Of a stretch of DNA of 64,000 bases, positions 46,361 to 56,689 are shown one piece after another (the first letter of the stretch is position 1; each line of letters starts with the position of its first letter). Source of the DNA: Rapidithrix thailandica (GTDB taxonomy: Bacteria; Bacteroidota; Bacteroidia; Cytophagales; Flammeovirgaceae); the NCBI RefSeq assembly GCF_039710355.1, contig NZ_JBDKWZ010000003.1:124001-188000 (forward strand), in the 5' to 3' direction. The notes under the pieces are model-generated. The model worked only from the letters and a program-made list of their open reading frames with translations, was not told the DNA's origin and did not search any database. The position numbers were made by a program, and so were the translations under genes.

Positions 46361-46993
46361 ATGGAAAATGTAAGTAAACCCATCGCCTCAAAGTTGTTGG
46401 AAATCGGGGCTATTAAAATCCAACCCGATCAGCCTTTTACCTGGGCCTCAGGCTGGAAGTCACCGATCTATTGTGATAACCGTTTGTCTCTCTCTCACCC
46501 GGAGGTACGCAGCTATGTAAAAGAAAAGCTGTCGGATTTGATCAAAAGCACCTATCCGGAAGCAGCCGGGATAGCCGGAGTAGCTACTGCCGGAATTCCG
46601 CAAGGAGCACTCGTTGCCGATCAATTGGATTTGCCTTTTGTGTATGTTCGTTCCAAGCCCAAAGGCCACGGCATGGAAAACCTGATAGAAGGAAAACTTC
46701 CCGAAGGTTCCAAAGTAGTGGTGATCGAAGATTTGATTTCCACCGGAGGGAGTTCTATAAAAGCTGCGCAAGCTTTGCAAAAAGCAGGTTATGAAGTATT
46801 AGGCTTGCTGGCGATCTTTACCTACGGCTTTGATGTAGCGTCAGAGAACTTTGTAAAAGCCGGCATCGAATTCCATACCCTGTCTGACTATCCTACTTTG
46901 TTGGATGTGGCTGTGGAGCAAAACCGGATCCGTAAAGACACTTTGCAATCGCTGAATAACTGGCAGACCAATCCTGCTGATTGGGGTAAATAA
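46361..46993 (+). CDS. pyrE: Orotate phosphoribosyltransferase
   Basis: A 210-residue type I phosphoribosyltransferase of UMP synthesis, turning orotate and PRPP into OMP. The PRPP loop 'VVVIEDLISTGGSSIKAA' is intact, as are 'FTWASGWKSPIYCDNR' and 'VRSKPKGHG'. Other pyrimidine genes are not nearby. A weak 11-bp stem with a 28-base T-containing loop (47011-47060) follows it. Confidence 0.97.
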   Translation: MENVSKPIASKLLEIGAIKIQPDQPFTWASGWKSPIYCDNRLSLSHPEVRSYVKEKLSDLIKSTYPEAAGIAGVATAGIPQGALVADQLDLPFVYVRSKPKGHGMENLIEGKLPEGSKVVVIEDLISTGGSSIKAAQALQKAGYEVLGLLAIFTYGFDVASENFVKAGIEFHTLSDYPTLLDVAVEQNRIRKDTLQSLNNWQTNPADWGK

Positions 46994-47192
46994 CCCCCTG
47001 CCAAACACTCGTCTTGCCTGGCCGGAGCTTTATTATTTTTTATCCTCTTCCAGGCAAGACCCTAAAAAACCAAGAGGAGATACTCCCCAAAACCCCTATT
47101 ACTTCTTATCAATGACCTGGATGTTAGCTACCATTCCACGGTTTATTGATTCTTTGTTTACTGTTCATCGCCCACCAAATGATATAAGAGTA

Positions 47193-48842
47193 ATGAATAA
47201 CCGATTCGTAACCCAAAGTATAACATGCCTCTTTCTTGTACTTGTGTTTATCACAAATGCATTCGGACAAGAAGAGCAAAAGCCTATCGCCAACTTGCGT
47301 TCGCCCAAGCAGGCAGTGATTACTCACCTAAAATATTTACAGGAAGAGACCTACCATCCTTCTGTTTCTGCACAAGCGCTGGATACAGAAGGTTTGAGCC
47401 CACGGGAGGCGGAAAAGTTAGCCATGAAAATCAAGCAAATTTATGATGGCATCGGACAATACATCAATGTGGATGCAATTCCCGACAACCCTAACTTTAC
47501 CGATTCAACCACGCAACAACAACAATACGTTGTTGTAAGCCGCTACCCACAGTTGTACTTGCAGAAGGTTGGTAATCAATGGAAATATTCTCAAAAAAGT
47601 GTGGCTCAGATCAATCAGATCCACCAAGAGGTTTATCCTTTTTTCACCCATAAGTTCCTCGAATTAGAAAATTCTTTTGGCCAAAGTGTATGGGCTAAAG
47701 AGTACCTGGGACTCAAACTCTGGCAGCATATAGCGCTGATGCTTTTGGTTTTTGCCAGTTTTCTGGCGCATAAAGTTTTTACGTTTTTCTTTAGCAGAGT
47801 ACTCAACCGGATACTGATACGCTTCGGACAAAGTAAATTAGCCGACCAGGTATTAACCCCGGTAGCCCGGCCCTTAAGTTTACTACTCATTGCCCAATTA
47901 CTCAAACTTACCATTCCTCTCATCCAAATTCCCATTGTAGCAGGCCGTTATGTCATTACCTTGGTCAATGTGTTGGTACCCTTCTTTGTGGTCATGGTGG
48001 TCTACCGGCTTATCGATGTGCTGTCCTTTTATTTGGAAAAAGCCGCACAAAAAACAGACAGTACCCTGGATGACCAGTTGGTTCCCATCATTCGCAAATC
48101 GCTGAAGATTTTCGTGATCATTGCCGGTGTGGTTTTTATTTTGCAAAACCTGAACTTCAACATTACCGGGCTTATTGCCGGGCTTTCCATTGGTGGTTTG
48201 GCTTTTGCTTTGGCCGCTCAAGATACGATCAAAAACCTCTTTGGGTCTTTAATGATTTTTATAGACCGCCCATTCCAGGTAGGCGATTGGGTAATTGGTT
48301 CTAATATTGACGGGTCGGTAGAAGAGGTAGGTTTTCGCTCTACCCGTATCCGTACCTTTCACAACTCCGTGGTTTCGGTACCCAATGGCCACTTGGCAGA
48401 CATGACTATCGACAATATGGGTTTGCGGAGCTACCGCAGGTTTAGCACACAGCTTTCCATTACCTACGATACCCCTCCTGAAAAAATAGAAATCTTTATT
48501 GAAGGGCTTCGTCAACTGGTCAAAAACCACCCGGATACCTTGAAAGACAATTTTCATATTTACCTGAACTCCTTTGGAAACAGTTCTTTGAACATCCTGT
48601 TTTATATTTTCTTCAATGTGCCCGACTGGGGCAAAGAACTCAATGCAAGACATGAAGTGATGTTGCAGATTATCCATTTGGCCGAGACCTTGGAAGTGCG
48701 CTTTGCCTTCCCAACCAGCACCTTGCATGTGGAAAATTTTCCCGAGAAGCAATCTCTCACACCACTTCATGAACTGAACCAGGAAGAGCTACAAACCAAA
48801 CTGGCCGCCCTGTATGAAATGAATGGGAAGAAAAAAGGCTAA
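47193..48842 (+). CDS. MscS-family mechanosensitive ion channel with periplasmic N-domain
   Basis: A 549-residue channel. A signal peptide (ending 'ITNAFGQEE') and a roughly 130-residue periplasmic region precede about four hydrophobic helices. The pore and beta domain has 'NITGLIAGLSIGGLAFALAAQDTIKNLFGSL' and 'DRPFQVGDWVIG', the MscS core. It is larger than E. coli MscS and close to the YbdG/MscK-like sizes. I start at the ATG at 47193, since the frame opens at 47112 with 27 residues that look non-coding. It releases solutes on hypo-osmotic shock in the family. It ends at a terminator. Confidence 0.9.
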   Translation: MNNRFVTQSITCLFLVLVFITNAFGQEEQKPIANLRSPKQAVITHLKYLQEETYHPSVSAQALDTEGLSPREAEKLAMKIKQIYDGIGQYINVDAIPDNPNFTDSTTQQQQYVVVSRYPQLYLQKVGNQWKYSQKSVAQINQIHQEVYPFFTHKFLELENSFGQSVWAKEYLGLKLWQHIALMLLVFASFLAHKVFTFFFSRVLNRILIRFGQSKLADQVLTPVARPLSLLLIAQLLKLTIPLIQIPIVAGRYVITLVNVLVPFFVVMVVYRLIDVLSFYLEKAAQKTDSTLDDQLVPIIRKSLKIFVIIAGVVFILQNLNFNITGLIAGLSIGGLAFALAAQDTIKNLFGSLMIFIDRPFQVGDWVIGSNIDGSVEEVGFRSTRIRTFHNSVVSVPNGHLADMTIDNMGLRSYRRFSTQLSITYDTPPEKIEIFIEGLRQLVKNHPDTLKDNFHIYLNSFGNSSLNILFYIFFNVPDWGKELNARHEVMLQIIHLAETLEVRFAFPTSTLHVENFPEKQSLTPLHELNQEELQTKLAALYEMNGKKKG

Positions 48843-48863
48843 AGTCAATATGTATGGCAAACA

Positions 48864-48904
48864 AAAACTCCCGCTGGACCTAGTAAGGCAAGCGGGAGTT
48901 TTTG
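48864..48904 (+). terminator. Intrinsic terminator of the MscS-family gene
   Basis: AAAACTCCCGCT (from 48864) pairs with AGCGGGAGTTTT (48891-48902), with a 15-base loop and a T-tract. It could also serve the convergent gene at 48924. Confidence 0.88.
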
Positions 48905-48923
48905 TTTCGGATATAAATCAAAT

Positions 48924-50630
48924 TTAATATTGAATCTTTTTAAGGGTAATTTTATCGGGAGTTTCGGTTTGTCTACCACAGATATATAGTATTTTCTTTT
49001 GAGCATCCCACGCATAATCGGTCTTATAAGCTAAATTATAAAACCAGTTTTTTTCCTCTTGAAAATTTATAGACGTTAATTTCTTTTCGTTTAAATCTAT
49101 CGTAATCACAAGCGGTTGCGCATACCGGTTGAGCTTTCTTCCAAAGGACTTATTCAAACCGATCTTGCCTGACTGAATATTTGACATTTGACTTTCAACC
49201 ATATCTTTATTTAAGGCATTAGCCAATTTACCAAAAGGTGTTTTCATTACCCCACTACTTGCTTGTGCATTCATGAAATTATTAGGCTGAGGCAACAGAT
49301 TTGAGATACTAGCTGTAAGGATGAGCTTATTATCTTGAGAAGCGACAGGCACGATATCTCCAGGGCCTCTCACATACCCCCAACCTTTATTGAATATATA
49401 CCGGTGCACAAACTCACCCTCCGGGTTGGTTTGTATAAAATGGAAGTATTTGAAAAACTTCCCTTCTTGAGTATTCATGCCATTGGGTGAGTTCTGAGAA
49501 TCAGGTATACTCAATCCGGTACTCGTTCCATAATAGACAACAGACCCATCAGGTGATTGATAATGTCCTGTAATGCGATTTAGATGATATGGTTTTCCAT
49601 CGTTACTTGTATTTTCATTAAGCGCTCCATTATTAAAAGTAATTACTTTTGCCTCTCCCCCTTTCTTTAATTTAATTAATGAATACCGGTAATCTCCCAC
49701 ATAATTATAAAGCAACAGTCGAACCTCATCATTTATACGGTGTGCATACATGATTTCAGAATTTTTCCGATTTTCAATCGGGTTCACTACATCAAAAGAG
49801 TCTTCAGGTTTTCCTTCCTTGTCAAAAGTGTAAATATGTAACGTATGTTCCGGGTCAGCTGATTTTTTCCCCATATATGGAGGCTTCGTATAAACAAATA
49901 CAGCTCCATTAATATTTTTTAATGTATCGGAAATAGCAGGATCTCTTAAAGGAAAAGCATATCCTAGTACTTTGGGATAATCAAATTGAATCTGTTTTTG
50001 GTTAACCAGTTCACCTTCTTGATTATACGTCAGAAGATAATGATTCAAATACTGGTAATGCTTGAATTCCTTTCCTTTTTTATCCACAAAACCATCAATT
50101 ACTACAATCCCTTGAGATGGGATATTCACGTTTTTGGGTGTAAAATAAAATTTTCCTTTCTCTTCACTTGGCGTGTTCACTTCAAAGTCTTTTACTTCCA
50201 ACTTCTCTTGATAACAGTGAGCTTCAGGTGAAAAATCTAATTTAATACTTCCCAATTTCAATTTGTGACCATACTGATAAATGGTTTGATTTCTTCTGCC
50301 TTGATCTTCCACAAACCGAAATGCCTCTGAATTATTCGTCAAATTTTCTTTCAACTTTCCATTATCATAACCTAAAGACAGCGTAAATTCATCTGTTTTT
50401 TGTACTATTCCTGTGGATGGAGCTGCATACAGAAGTGCCTGATACGTTTTCGTATTCCCTTGAACAAACCAAAGGTTTAGCATTCCACCTTTGACCTCTA
50501 TAGAGGAGAGGGATGCTTTTTCACCTTTTTGATTAGGAGCATTAAAATGTTGTACCTCACTTATCTCTTGTGCCATTAGTCCGCAATAGGAAAACACTCC
50601 TATTACCCATAAAGTAAGTTTAAATTTCAT
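48924..50630 (-). CDS. Secreted protein of unknown function (propeller-like)
   Basis: A 568-residue exported protein; the signal peptide ends 'CGLMAQE'. I recognise no family. The body is rich in short beta-like repeats with 'V-x-x-G...' turns and aromatic residues, for example 'KGGMLNLWFVQGN', 'QGIVVIDGFVDKKGKEF' and 'LHIYTFDKEGKPED', compatible with a repeat-built propeller. Its product shares a loose pattern with the protein encoded at 51404 (both have 'ALL' after a beta-rich signal-peptide-proximal stretch), but this is weak. It is AT-richer than the housekeeping genes and lies beside a transposase relic. Confidence 0.55.
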   Translation of the reverse strand: MKFKLTLWVIGVFSYCGLMAQEISEVQHFNAPNQKGEKASLSSIEVKGGMLNLWFVQGNTKTYQALLYAAPSTGIVQKTDEFTLSLGYDNGKLKENLTNNSEAFRFVEDQGRRNQTIYQYGHKLKLGSIKLDFSPEAHCYQEKLEVKDFEVNTPSEEKGKFYFTPKNVNIPSQGIVVIDGFVDKKGKEFKHYQYLNHYLLTYNQEGELVNQKQIQFDYPKVLGYAFPLRDPAISDTLKNINGAVFVYTKPPYMGKKSADPEHTLHIYTFDKEGKPEDSFDVVNPIENRKNSEIMYAHRINDEVRLLLYNYVGDYRYSLIKLKKGGEAKVITFNNGALNENTSNDGKPYHLNRITGHYQSPDGSVVYYGTSTGLSIPDSQNSPNGMNTQEGKFFKYFHFIQTNPEGEFVHRYIFNKGWGYVRGPGDIVPVASQDNKLILTASISNLLPQPNNFMNAQASSGVMKTPFGKLANALNKDMVESQMSNIQSGKIGLNKSFGRKLNRYAQPLVITIDLNEKKLTSINFQEEKNWFYNLAYKTDYAWDAQKKILYICGRQTETPDKITLKKIQY

Positions 50631-50937
50631 GATAGTGATTAGTTAAATGTTTATGGTGTGAAATAAGGCGCAAACTTCAAGAGAAAGGACAGTACTAACA
50701 AATGGAAATTCACCTTAATAATTACATTAGATCCAAAGATTTTAAGTACTTATAAAAAGGTATAAATACCCCTTGTATAATGTTACGATTTTATATCTTG
50801 CAATTTTCCTGTCAACATTACTTCTCAACCCAATACAATATTGCTGTATCCTTTAGCAAATAGGGCATTTCTAAAACAGAAAGTAGCAGTGATTGTAGCT
50901 TGTCCCGGTTTTCTAAGTAGTCGACACTGAAAACGTC
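50631..50937. other. Intergenic region upstream of the secreted protein gene
   Basis: About 300 AT-rich bases. I see no gene or complete promoter. Confidence 0.45.
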
Positions 50938-51309
50938 ATATGCGAAACTTTATCAACTCGCTAGGGTCACAAGGAAGCTTCCATTCCAAAAAGTGTGACC
51001 ACAGAAATATTGATAGTAGGGGTTTTGAACAGATTGTTCTACCACCTTTTTATCCGATAGATTGAATATCTGCTTCATGATCAATAAATCGCACATCAGG
51101 CAGGTCGGTTTTGCCGGATGCCCCCGACCCTTCGAATAATACCCTTTTAGCTCGTTTTCCAGAGCTTCCCAGTCCACCTATTCGTATAAGAGAACTAACT
51201 CATGAGCGGGGTTGATTAAGCTGGTCAATCTTATTTTAAATAAGTCGTTTTTATGGTTACGATCGAAGACCCTACTGGGAATACTTTTAGCCTTTATTGC
51301 CTTTTTCAG
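50938..51309 (-). pseudogene. IS5-type transposase relic (DUF772-like N-terminal part)
   Basis: Only the first third of a transposase survives. Reading right to left, an N-terminal part ('KAKSIPSRVFDRNHKNDLF', then 'LINPAHELVLLYE') is broken by an in-frame TAG at 51178-51180. It continues as 'VDWEALENEL...GHPAKPTCLMCDLLIMKQIFNL' and '...NPYYQYFCG'. A one-base loss in a T5 run near 50985 then shifts the frame; the other frame carries 'EWKLPCDPSELIKFR' and stops abruptly. The pattern is that of IS5-type transposases. No terminal inverted repeats were found by eye. Confidence 0.8.
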
Positions 51310-51403
51310 GGGCGACTATATAGACACACCTCACGATCAAAAGCCCCTTATCTACTCTCACTTTAAAATAGAGTGTGTAATTCAATGGTCAACAGGAAGG
51401 GGT

Positions 51404-52890
51404 TTACTCTTTTGCTTCAAAAACCGTATAGACTTTTTCACGCAAATCATATACTCCGTAATAGTATTTCTGATTGGCTTGAAAATACATTGAAGTCGTT
51501 AAATCTAACTGGTCGTATTTTTGAAAATATTGATAAAACTGTTGAAAAGCAGGTTGAGGTACAGCGGCTTTATCATGTTTCCATTCTTGGTCAAGTACTG
51601 TATTGAAGTATAAGAAATCATCGTAAGTTACATCAATTACATTGCCTACTCCCACGCCCAAAGCCCCGTAAAACTCCACACTGCCTGCACTTGCAAGCGA
51701 TACAGGGTTAGTGACTGGAACTGCCACTCGGTTATCTTTACGTTTTTTCCGAGTCTTAATACCTCCAACAGCAATTCCGATTGTACCGTCTTGGCGCGGG
51801 TACGCTGAAATAAACAATTTCATCTTCCGGACCATTTTGATAAATACATCTGCCTTTTTCTCTTTATAAGGCTTCAAGCCTAGGCCATTAATAATTGGCT
51901 CCGCTTTTTCCCTCACTCTTTGATTTTTAAAAGGTATTTGTTTCTTTCCGGAAGCAGTCAGCCGAGTAACGATTTGATTAGTTGCCATCTCTGTCACCGT
52001 GAGCCATAGTTGTTTATTGGATGTTATTAACTGGTATAAAAACCCATTATATACAAAAGCATTTCCTTTTGAGATGCCTGAACTAACCGGGGGCATAACG
52101 TACTTACGATATTCATACACTTGGCTTTCCAGGTCTAATGTTACCACGATGGTCATACCCTTCAAATAATTCAATACGAGGCTCACTTCATGATTGGCTA
52201 CATATACTTTACTCTTTGCTTTTGCCAAATGGGGATCTGCTACTTGGCCCTCATATATCAATGCCGCTTTATAAGGCAACCAATTTCTACCAATCTTTTC
52301 CAGATTGTAATCAAGTGTTTGTGAACTGCTTATTGAGGTTTCAGGATTAAACGAATGCCCACTCAAATCAAAGGGGATCATTTGATATCCCTTTTCATGA
52401 AAGCGATATACTTGGATTTTTGAAGAGCCGTTTACGACTCCAATTAGATAAAACTCTCCATCCCTGTGAAACCCTTGTATTAGCTTTAACTCAGGCAAGA
52501 CATAATACTCCGGCAAAAGAGCAACACTTTCTGAATGAAAATCAAAGGTGAGTTTTCGAATATAAACTTTTTGGCTAGTGCGTTTGGCAATATATACATC
52601 ATATGCCCCTTCTACACACGATATTCCCAAAACTTCTGCCCTTTGCCATTCTATATCTTCATAAATCAAATAATTGACCGGTTCCATGTTTTCATTCATT
52701 AACAGAGCTTGCAATTCTTGTCCGGAATGAAACAGTAATAAAGTATTGCCTGTGGTCTTATTATAAATTGAATAGGGGGCTGCGCTGTTCTTAAAAAAGT
52801 TCAGGGGAAGCTCAGCTACTTTTGTTTGAGCATAAGTTAATTGACTAAAGTAGTGATTAAGCTTAAGAATAATAGTATACTTTTTTTCAT
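51404..52890 (-). pseudogene. Frameshifted secreted protein of unknown function
   Basis: The open part is 51404-52714 (436 residues from a TTG, no signal peptide). It extends upstream without a stop to about 52840, where a one-base shift joins it to an ATG at 52890. The signal peptide 'MKKSILLFLSLITTLVN' then stops at TAA (GTC AAT TAA). Inserting one T would restore '..LVNLTYAQTKVAELPL', a normal cleavage site, and give about 495 residues. So the gene is either a recent pseudogene, a phase-variable gene or a sequencing error. The body is beta-rich and unrecognised ('KVYIRKLTFDFHSE', 'AKSKVYVANHEVSL', 'SVEFYGALGVGVGNVIDV'). Confidence 0.75.
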
Positions 52891-53089
52891 TGTTAATTAG
52901 AGGAATAATTCGGGGCCAAAGTTAAGAAGCAGTAATAAATAACCAAAATAAGGCACTAAATCAGATGCAATAGCCCTCAGAATCCATCTCTTCAATTTAA
53001 TAAGAATACCAATTCCAACTTTCATCAACTCATTTTCGACTCACTAACTTCATATCCATCAAACCTTCACTTTATACAAATACCTTCGT

Positions 53090-53131
53090 ATTAAAAATAA
53101 AAAAAGCCCGGCCTTGATCAAGACCGGACTT
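53090..53131 (-). terminator. Intrinsic terminator of korB
   Basis: On the minus strand, AAGTCCGGTCTTG pairs with CAAGGCCGGGCTT (53104-53131), with G-U pairs, followed by a long T-rich tract. It lies 38 bp after the korB stop. Confidence 0.85.
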
Positions 53132-53169
53132 GTAAAAGCATTGACTTTACTTTTTTATATACAATGGAT

Positions 53170-54210
53170 TTATTTAATCTCCCATGTATTATTTCCACTT
53201 AGTAAGGCATCCAGATCTCCTTCGCCATTCGCCTCGATGGCCTGGTCGATTTGTTCGTTAAACAAATTTTCATAATTGAAGCGGTCTGCGGCATAAAATA
53301 CGCCAAACGGACGAGGGTAGGCACCCTCTAACTGCGGATCTTCAAACAATTGCGTCAAAATAGAAGCCTTCATTTTATCGGTTTCGTCATGCACCCAGAG
53401 TTCCTCTTCCGAATAATCCGCCAGGTTCACTACTACCGGTGTAAAGCCGTCCAGTTTCAAACCTTTGTCTTGGTTTTCACCAAATACAAGCGGCTTTCCA
53501 TGTTCCAAAAAGACCGTGTGCTCCTTTTTCACGTTCTTCTCTGTCATAGAGAAAAAGGCACCATCGTTAAACACATTACAGTTTTGATAAATCTCCACAA
53601 AAGAGGTTCCTTTGTGTTGATTGGCTCTTAACAGGATTTGCCGTAAGTGTTTCGGGTCACGGTCCATGGTCCGGGCAATGAATGTCCCTTCTGCTCCCAG
53701 CACCAATGCAAGCGGATTAAATGGATGGTCCAAAGATCCCATAGGTGTAGAAGAAGAAACTTTTCCTCTTGGAGAGGTTGGCGAATACTGCCCTTTGGTC
53801 AATCCGTAAATCTCATTGTTAAACAATAAGACATTCATATCGAAGTTTCTCCGCAAGGTATGAATCAGGTGATTTCCTCCGATGGAAAGCGCATCCCCGT
53901 CACCAGTAATGACCCAGACACTCAGATCCGGATTTACTGCTTTCAATCCACTGGCCACAGCAGGGGCACGACCGTGAATACTATGCATTCCATACGTATT
54001 CATATAATAAGGAAAGCGCGAAGAACAACCAATCCCTGAAATAAAGACCGTATCCTCTCTTGCTACCCCGATTTCCGGTAATACCGACTGTACTTGTTTC
54101 AGGATGGAATAATCCCCGCAACCCGGGCACCAGCGCACATCCTGATCCGTAGCAAAGTCTTTGGCCGTTAGCTTGGCCGCTGTATGATTATTTTGAACAT
54201 TTGTGCTCAT
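53170..54210 (-). CDS. korB: 2-oxoacid:ferredoxin oxidoreductase beta subunit (KorB-type)
   Basis: A 346-residue thiamine-diphosphate subunit of the complex that oxidises 2-oxoglutarate (or a similar 2-oxoacid) to its CoA ester while reducing ferredoxin. The Cys28-Pro-Gly-Cys31 pair ('RWCPGCGDYSIL'), the further cysteine in 'ISGIGCSSRFP', the TPP motif 'GDGDALSIGG...NN' and 'YGLTKGQYSPTSPRG' match. The ATG at 54210 (MSTNVQNNH) is chosen over the TTG at 54222. It follows korA by 47 bp; together they replace or supplement 2-oxoglutarate dehydrogenase. Confidence 0.92.
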   Translation of the reverse strand: MSTNVQNNHTAAKLTAKDFATDQDVRWCPGCGDYSILKQVQSVLPEIGVAREDTVFISGIGCSSRFPYYMNTYGMHSIHGRAPAVASGLKAVNPDLSVWVITGDGDALSIGGNHLIHTLRRNFDMNVLLFNNEIYGLTKGQYSPTSPRGKVSSSTPMGSLDHPFNPLALVLGAEGTFIARTMDRDPKHLRQILLRANQHKGTSFVEIYQNCNVFNDGAFFSMTEKNVKKEHTVFLEHGKPLVFGENQDKGLKLDGFTPVVVNLADYSEEELWVHDETDKMKASILTQLFEDPQLEGAYPRPFGVFYAADRFNYENLFNEQIDQAIEANGEGDLDALLSGNNTWEIK

Positions 54211-54257
54211 TTTACAATCCAACGTTTGAATGAAAAATCAATCCCTAATAAGTTTAA

Positions 54258-56117
54258 TTAAACAGTCTCCAATTGCACTACTTCCTTCAGTACCGCCTCT
54301 TTAACTTCATGCACGGTAAAAGGCAAGCCTTGCACCTTATTCAAGCCTTTGGCATCAACCAAAAACTCGGCACGGATAATTTTCCGCAACTGGCCTCTGT
54401 TCATCTCAGGGATAATCACCTTTTTATAGTTTTTCAGCACTTCGCCTAAGTTTTTAGGGAAAGGATTGAGGTACTTCACATGAGCATGTGCCACACTATG
54501 CCCTTCTGCCAGTAACTCACGCACGGCTGTTTGAATAGCTCCGTAAGTAGATCCCCAACCTAACACCAAAATATCTCCTTGCGCTTCCCCGCTGGCGATC
54601 GTTTGTTCCGGTACGAAGTCCGCAATTTTCGCCACTTTTGCTTCCCGTAGCCCAATCATTTTTTCATGGTTGGCCGGATCGTAAGATACATTTCCGGTTT
54701 CGTCTTCTTTTTCCAAGCCCCCGATACGGTGTTCAAACCCTTTCATGCCCGGAATAGACCATTTACGCACCAAGCGCTCATCGCGTTTATAAGGCAAATA
54801 CTCACCTTCCTTGTCTTCATCAGAGACAAACTTTGCTTGGATAGTTTGCAAGTCGGCCGCTTTAGGGAATACCCAAGGTTCCGCTCCATTAGCAATATAT
54901 CCATCCGATAAAAAGAATACCGGAGTCATATGCTCGATCGCGATACGGCAAGCTTCATAGGCCATGTCAAAACAATCGGCCGGGCTGGAAGCAGCAATCA
55001 CCGGCACAGGAGCTTCTCCGTTACGACCGTAAATGGCTTGTAACAAATCGGCCTGCTCCGTTTTGGTGGGCAATCCGGTAGAAGGCCCGCCACGTTGCAC
55101 ATTACAAATGACCAAGGGAATTTCCAGGATGGTGGCCAATCCGATAGCTTCACCTTTTAAGGCAATACCGGGACCGGAAGAAGCCGTTACACCTAAAGCC
55201 CCGCCAAAAGAGGCTCCGATGGCCGAACAAACCGCGGCAATTTCATCTTCTGCCTGGAACGTTTTTACGCCAAAGTTTTTATGCCGGGATAAGAAATGGA
55301 GAATATCGGAAGCCGGGGTAATCGGATACGTGCCATAAAACAACTCCAAGCCCGATTTTTTAGCTGCGGCGATCAAGCCCAAGGCAGCCGCCTGGTTTCC
55401 TTTGATATTCCGGTAAGTTCCTTTTGGCAAAGGAGCCGGCTCCACTTGAAAACGGCTGGTAAAAGCCTCACTGGTATCGCCAAAGTGATACCCTTTTTTC
55501 AACACCTTCACGTTGGCATCTACCAACTCCGGTTTTTTCTTAAATTTCGATTCGATAAACTCGATGGAATTGTCCAGCTTGCGGTTATACATCCAATAGA
55601 TATACCCCAACACAAACATGTTTTTACATCGGTCCATCTCTTTCACCCCCATTCCGGACTCCTTCAAAGCCTCCCGGGTGAGCTTTGTCACATCTATTTT
55701 GTGTACATGGTATTGGTCGAGTGAATTGTCTTCCAGAGGATTGACTCCCTCCGGATATTTCGCCAAACGCAGGTTTTTCTTATCAAACCCATCCGTGTTG
55801 GCAATGATGATTCCTCCTTTTTTCAGGTTGAGTAAGTTGACTTTCAAGGCAGCGGCATTCATAACCACCAACACATCGTATTGGTCGCCGGGAGTAAAGA
55901 CCTGTACACTTCCGAATTTTAATTGGAAGCCAGAAACTCCTGCTACCGTACCTCTGGGCGCCCTAATTTCAGCCGGAAAGTTCGGGAAAGTACTGATATC
56001 ATTGCCATACAAGCTGGTCGTGTCCGTAAACTGACCCCCTGTCAGCTGAATACCGTCCCCGGAATCCCCCGCAAAGAGGATTACTACCTCCTTTTTTTGT
56101 TCATTAACATTCGCCAT
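54258..56117 (-). CDS. korA: 2-oxoacid:ferredoxin oxidoreductase alpha subunit (gamma-alpha fused)
   Basis: A 619-residue subunit with an N-terminal gamma domain (about 1-190, 'LFAGDSGDGIQLTGGQFTD') fused to the pyrimidine-binding alpha domain ('LFYGTYPITPASDILHFLS', 'FQAEDEIAAVCSAIGASFGG', 'VQRGGPSTGLPTKTEQADL'). The fusion is the usual KorA build in Bacteroidota. Conserved Thr and Glu residues of the alpha subunit are in place. It is the first gene of the korAB operon. The preceding region to 56690 is non-coding. Confidence 0.92.
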   Translation of the reverse strand: MANVNEQKKEVVILFAGDSGDGIQLTGGQFTDTTSLYGNDISTFPNFPAEIRAPRGTVAGVSGFQLKFGSVQVFTPGDQYDVLVVMNAAALKVNLLNLKKGGIIIANTDGFDKKNLRLAKYPEGVNPLEDNSLDQYHVHKIDVTKLTREALKESGMGVKEMDRCKNMFVLGYIYWMYNRKLDNSIEFIESKFKKKPELVDANVKVLKKGYHFGDTSEAFTSRFQVEPAPLPKGTYRNIKGNQAAALGLIAAAKKSGLELFYGTYPITPASDILHFLSRHKNFGVKTFQAEDEIAAVCSAIGASFGGALGVTASSGPGIALKGEAIGLATILEIPLVICNVQRGGPSTGLPTKTEQADLLQAIYGRNGEAPVPVIAASSPADCFDMAYEACRIAIEHMTPVFFLSDGYIANGAEPWVFPKAADLQTIQAKFVSDEDKEGEYLPYKRDERLVRKWSIPGMKGFEHRIGGLEKEDETGNVSYDPANHEKMIGLREAKVAKIADFVPEQTIASGEAQGDILVLGWGSTYGAIQTAVRELLAEGHSVAHAHVKYLNPFPKNLGEVLKNYKKVIIPEMNRGQLRKIIRAEFLVDAKGLNKVQGLPFTVHEVKEAVLKEVVQLETV

Positions 56118-56689
56118 AGCAGATTACTAAATTTCGTACGAATAAACAGATTTTACTTTACAGAGAAAGACATGCATCTTTCCAATCTGACATTTTGCCA
56201 AGCTACCGGGATGCGCCTCACCCTGGCACCTTGTCTTTCTTACCCGATTGATTGCGTTTTCATGGATTTTTATTCAGGTAAGGATTCAGGGGCGAAATTA
56301 CTTCACATCCCTGTGGAAACCTAATAGCTTAGAAACTAAAGGTTTGGATTTCCGCAAAGTTAAATAATTTTCATTTCTTTCTTATTAAGATTAATTATAA
56401 ACAACTGGAGGGAGAGAGATCGAAAAGAGCAAGTTACACAAATATTGAATGGGTATCCACAGGTTCTGACATCTGTGTGACATTGGGTAAAAATATCATA
56501 ACATACCGTTCATCTTAAACACTAACAAAGTATACTACAAGAATCAATTCAAACCATATATAAGAAGGCTATTTTACAAAATCATAAAATTTTATTTTAT
56601 GATACTTTATAACAGGTATATTTTATACAAAGTCATTACTTTTGCGAAAAGTAATTTTTATACCAAATTAAACTTATTAACACAATTCC
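56118..56689. other. 572-bp non-coding region upstream of the coiled-coil cluster
   Basis: AT-rich and without a convincing frame. TACTTTTG at 56637-56644 fits the -7 box on the + strand for the short gene that starts at 56690; a clear -33 box is missing. Confidence 0.45.

Noticed and set aside
47011..47060. Hairpin after pyrE as a terminator
   Set aside because: The 11-bp stem is good, but the loop is 28 bases and the T-tract lies inside it, so I do not call it firmly.
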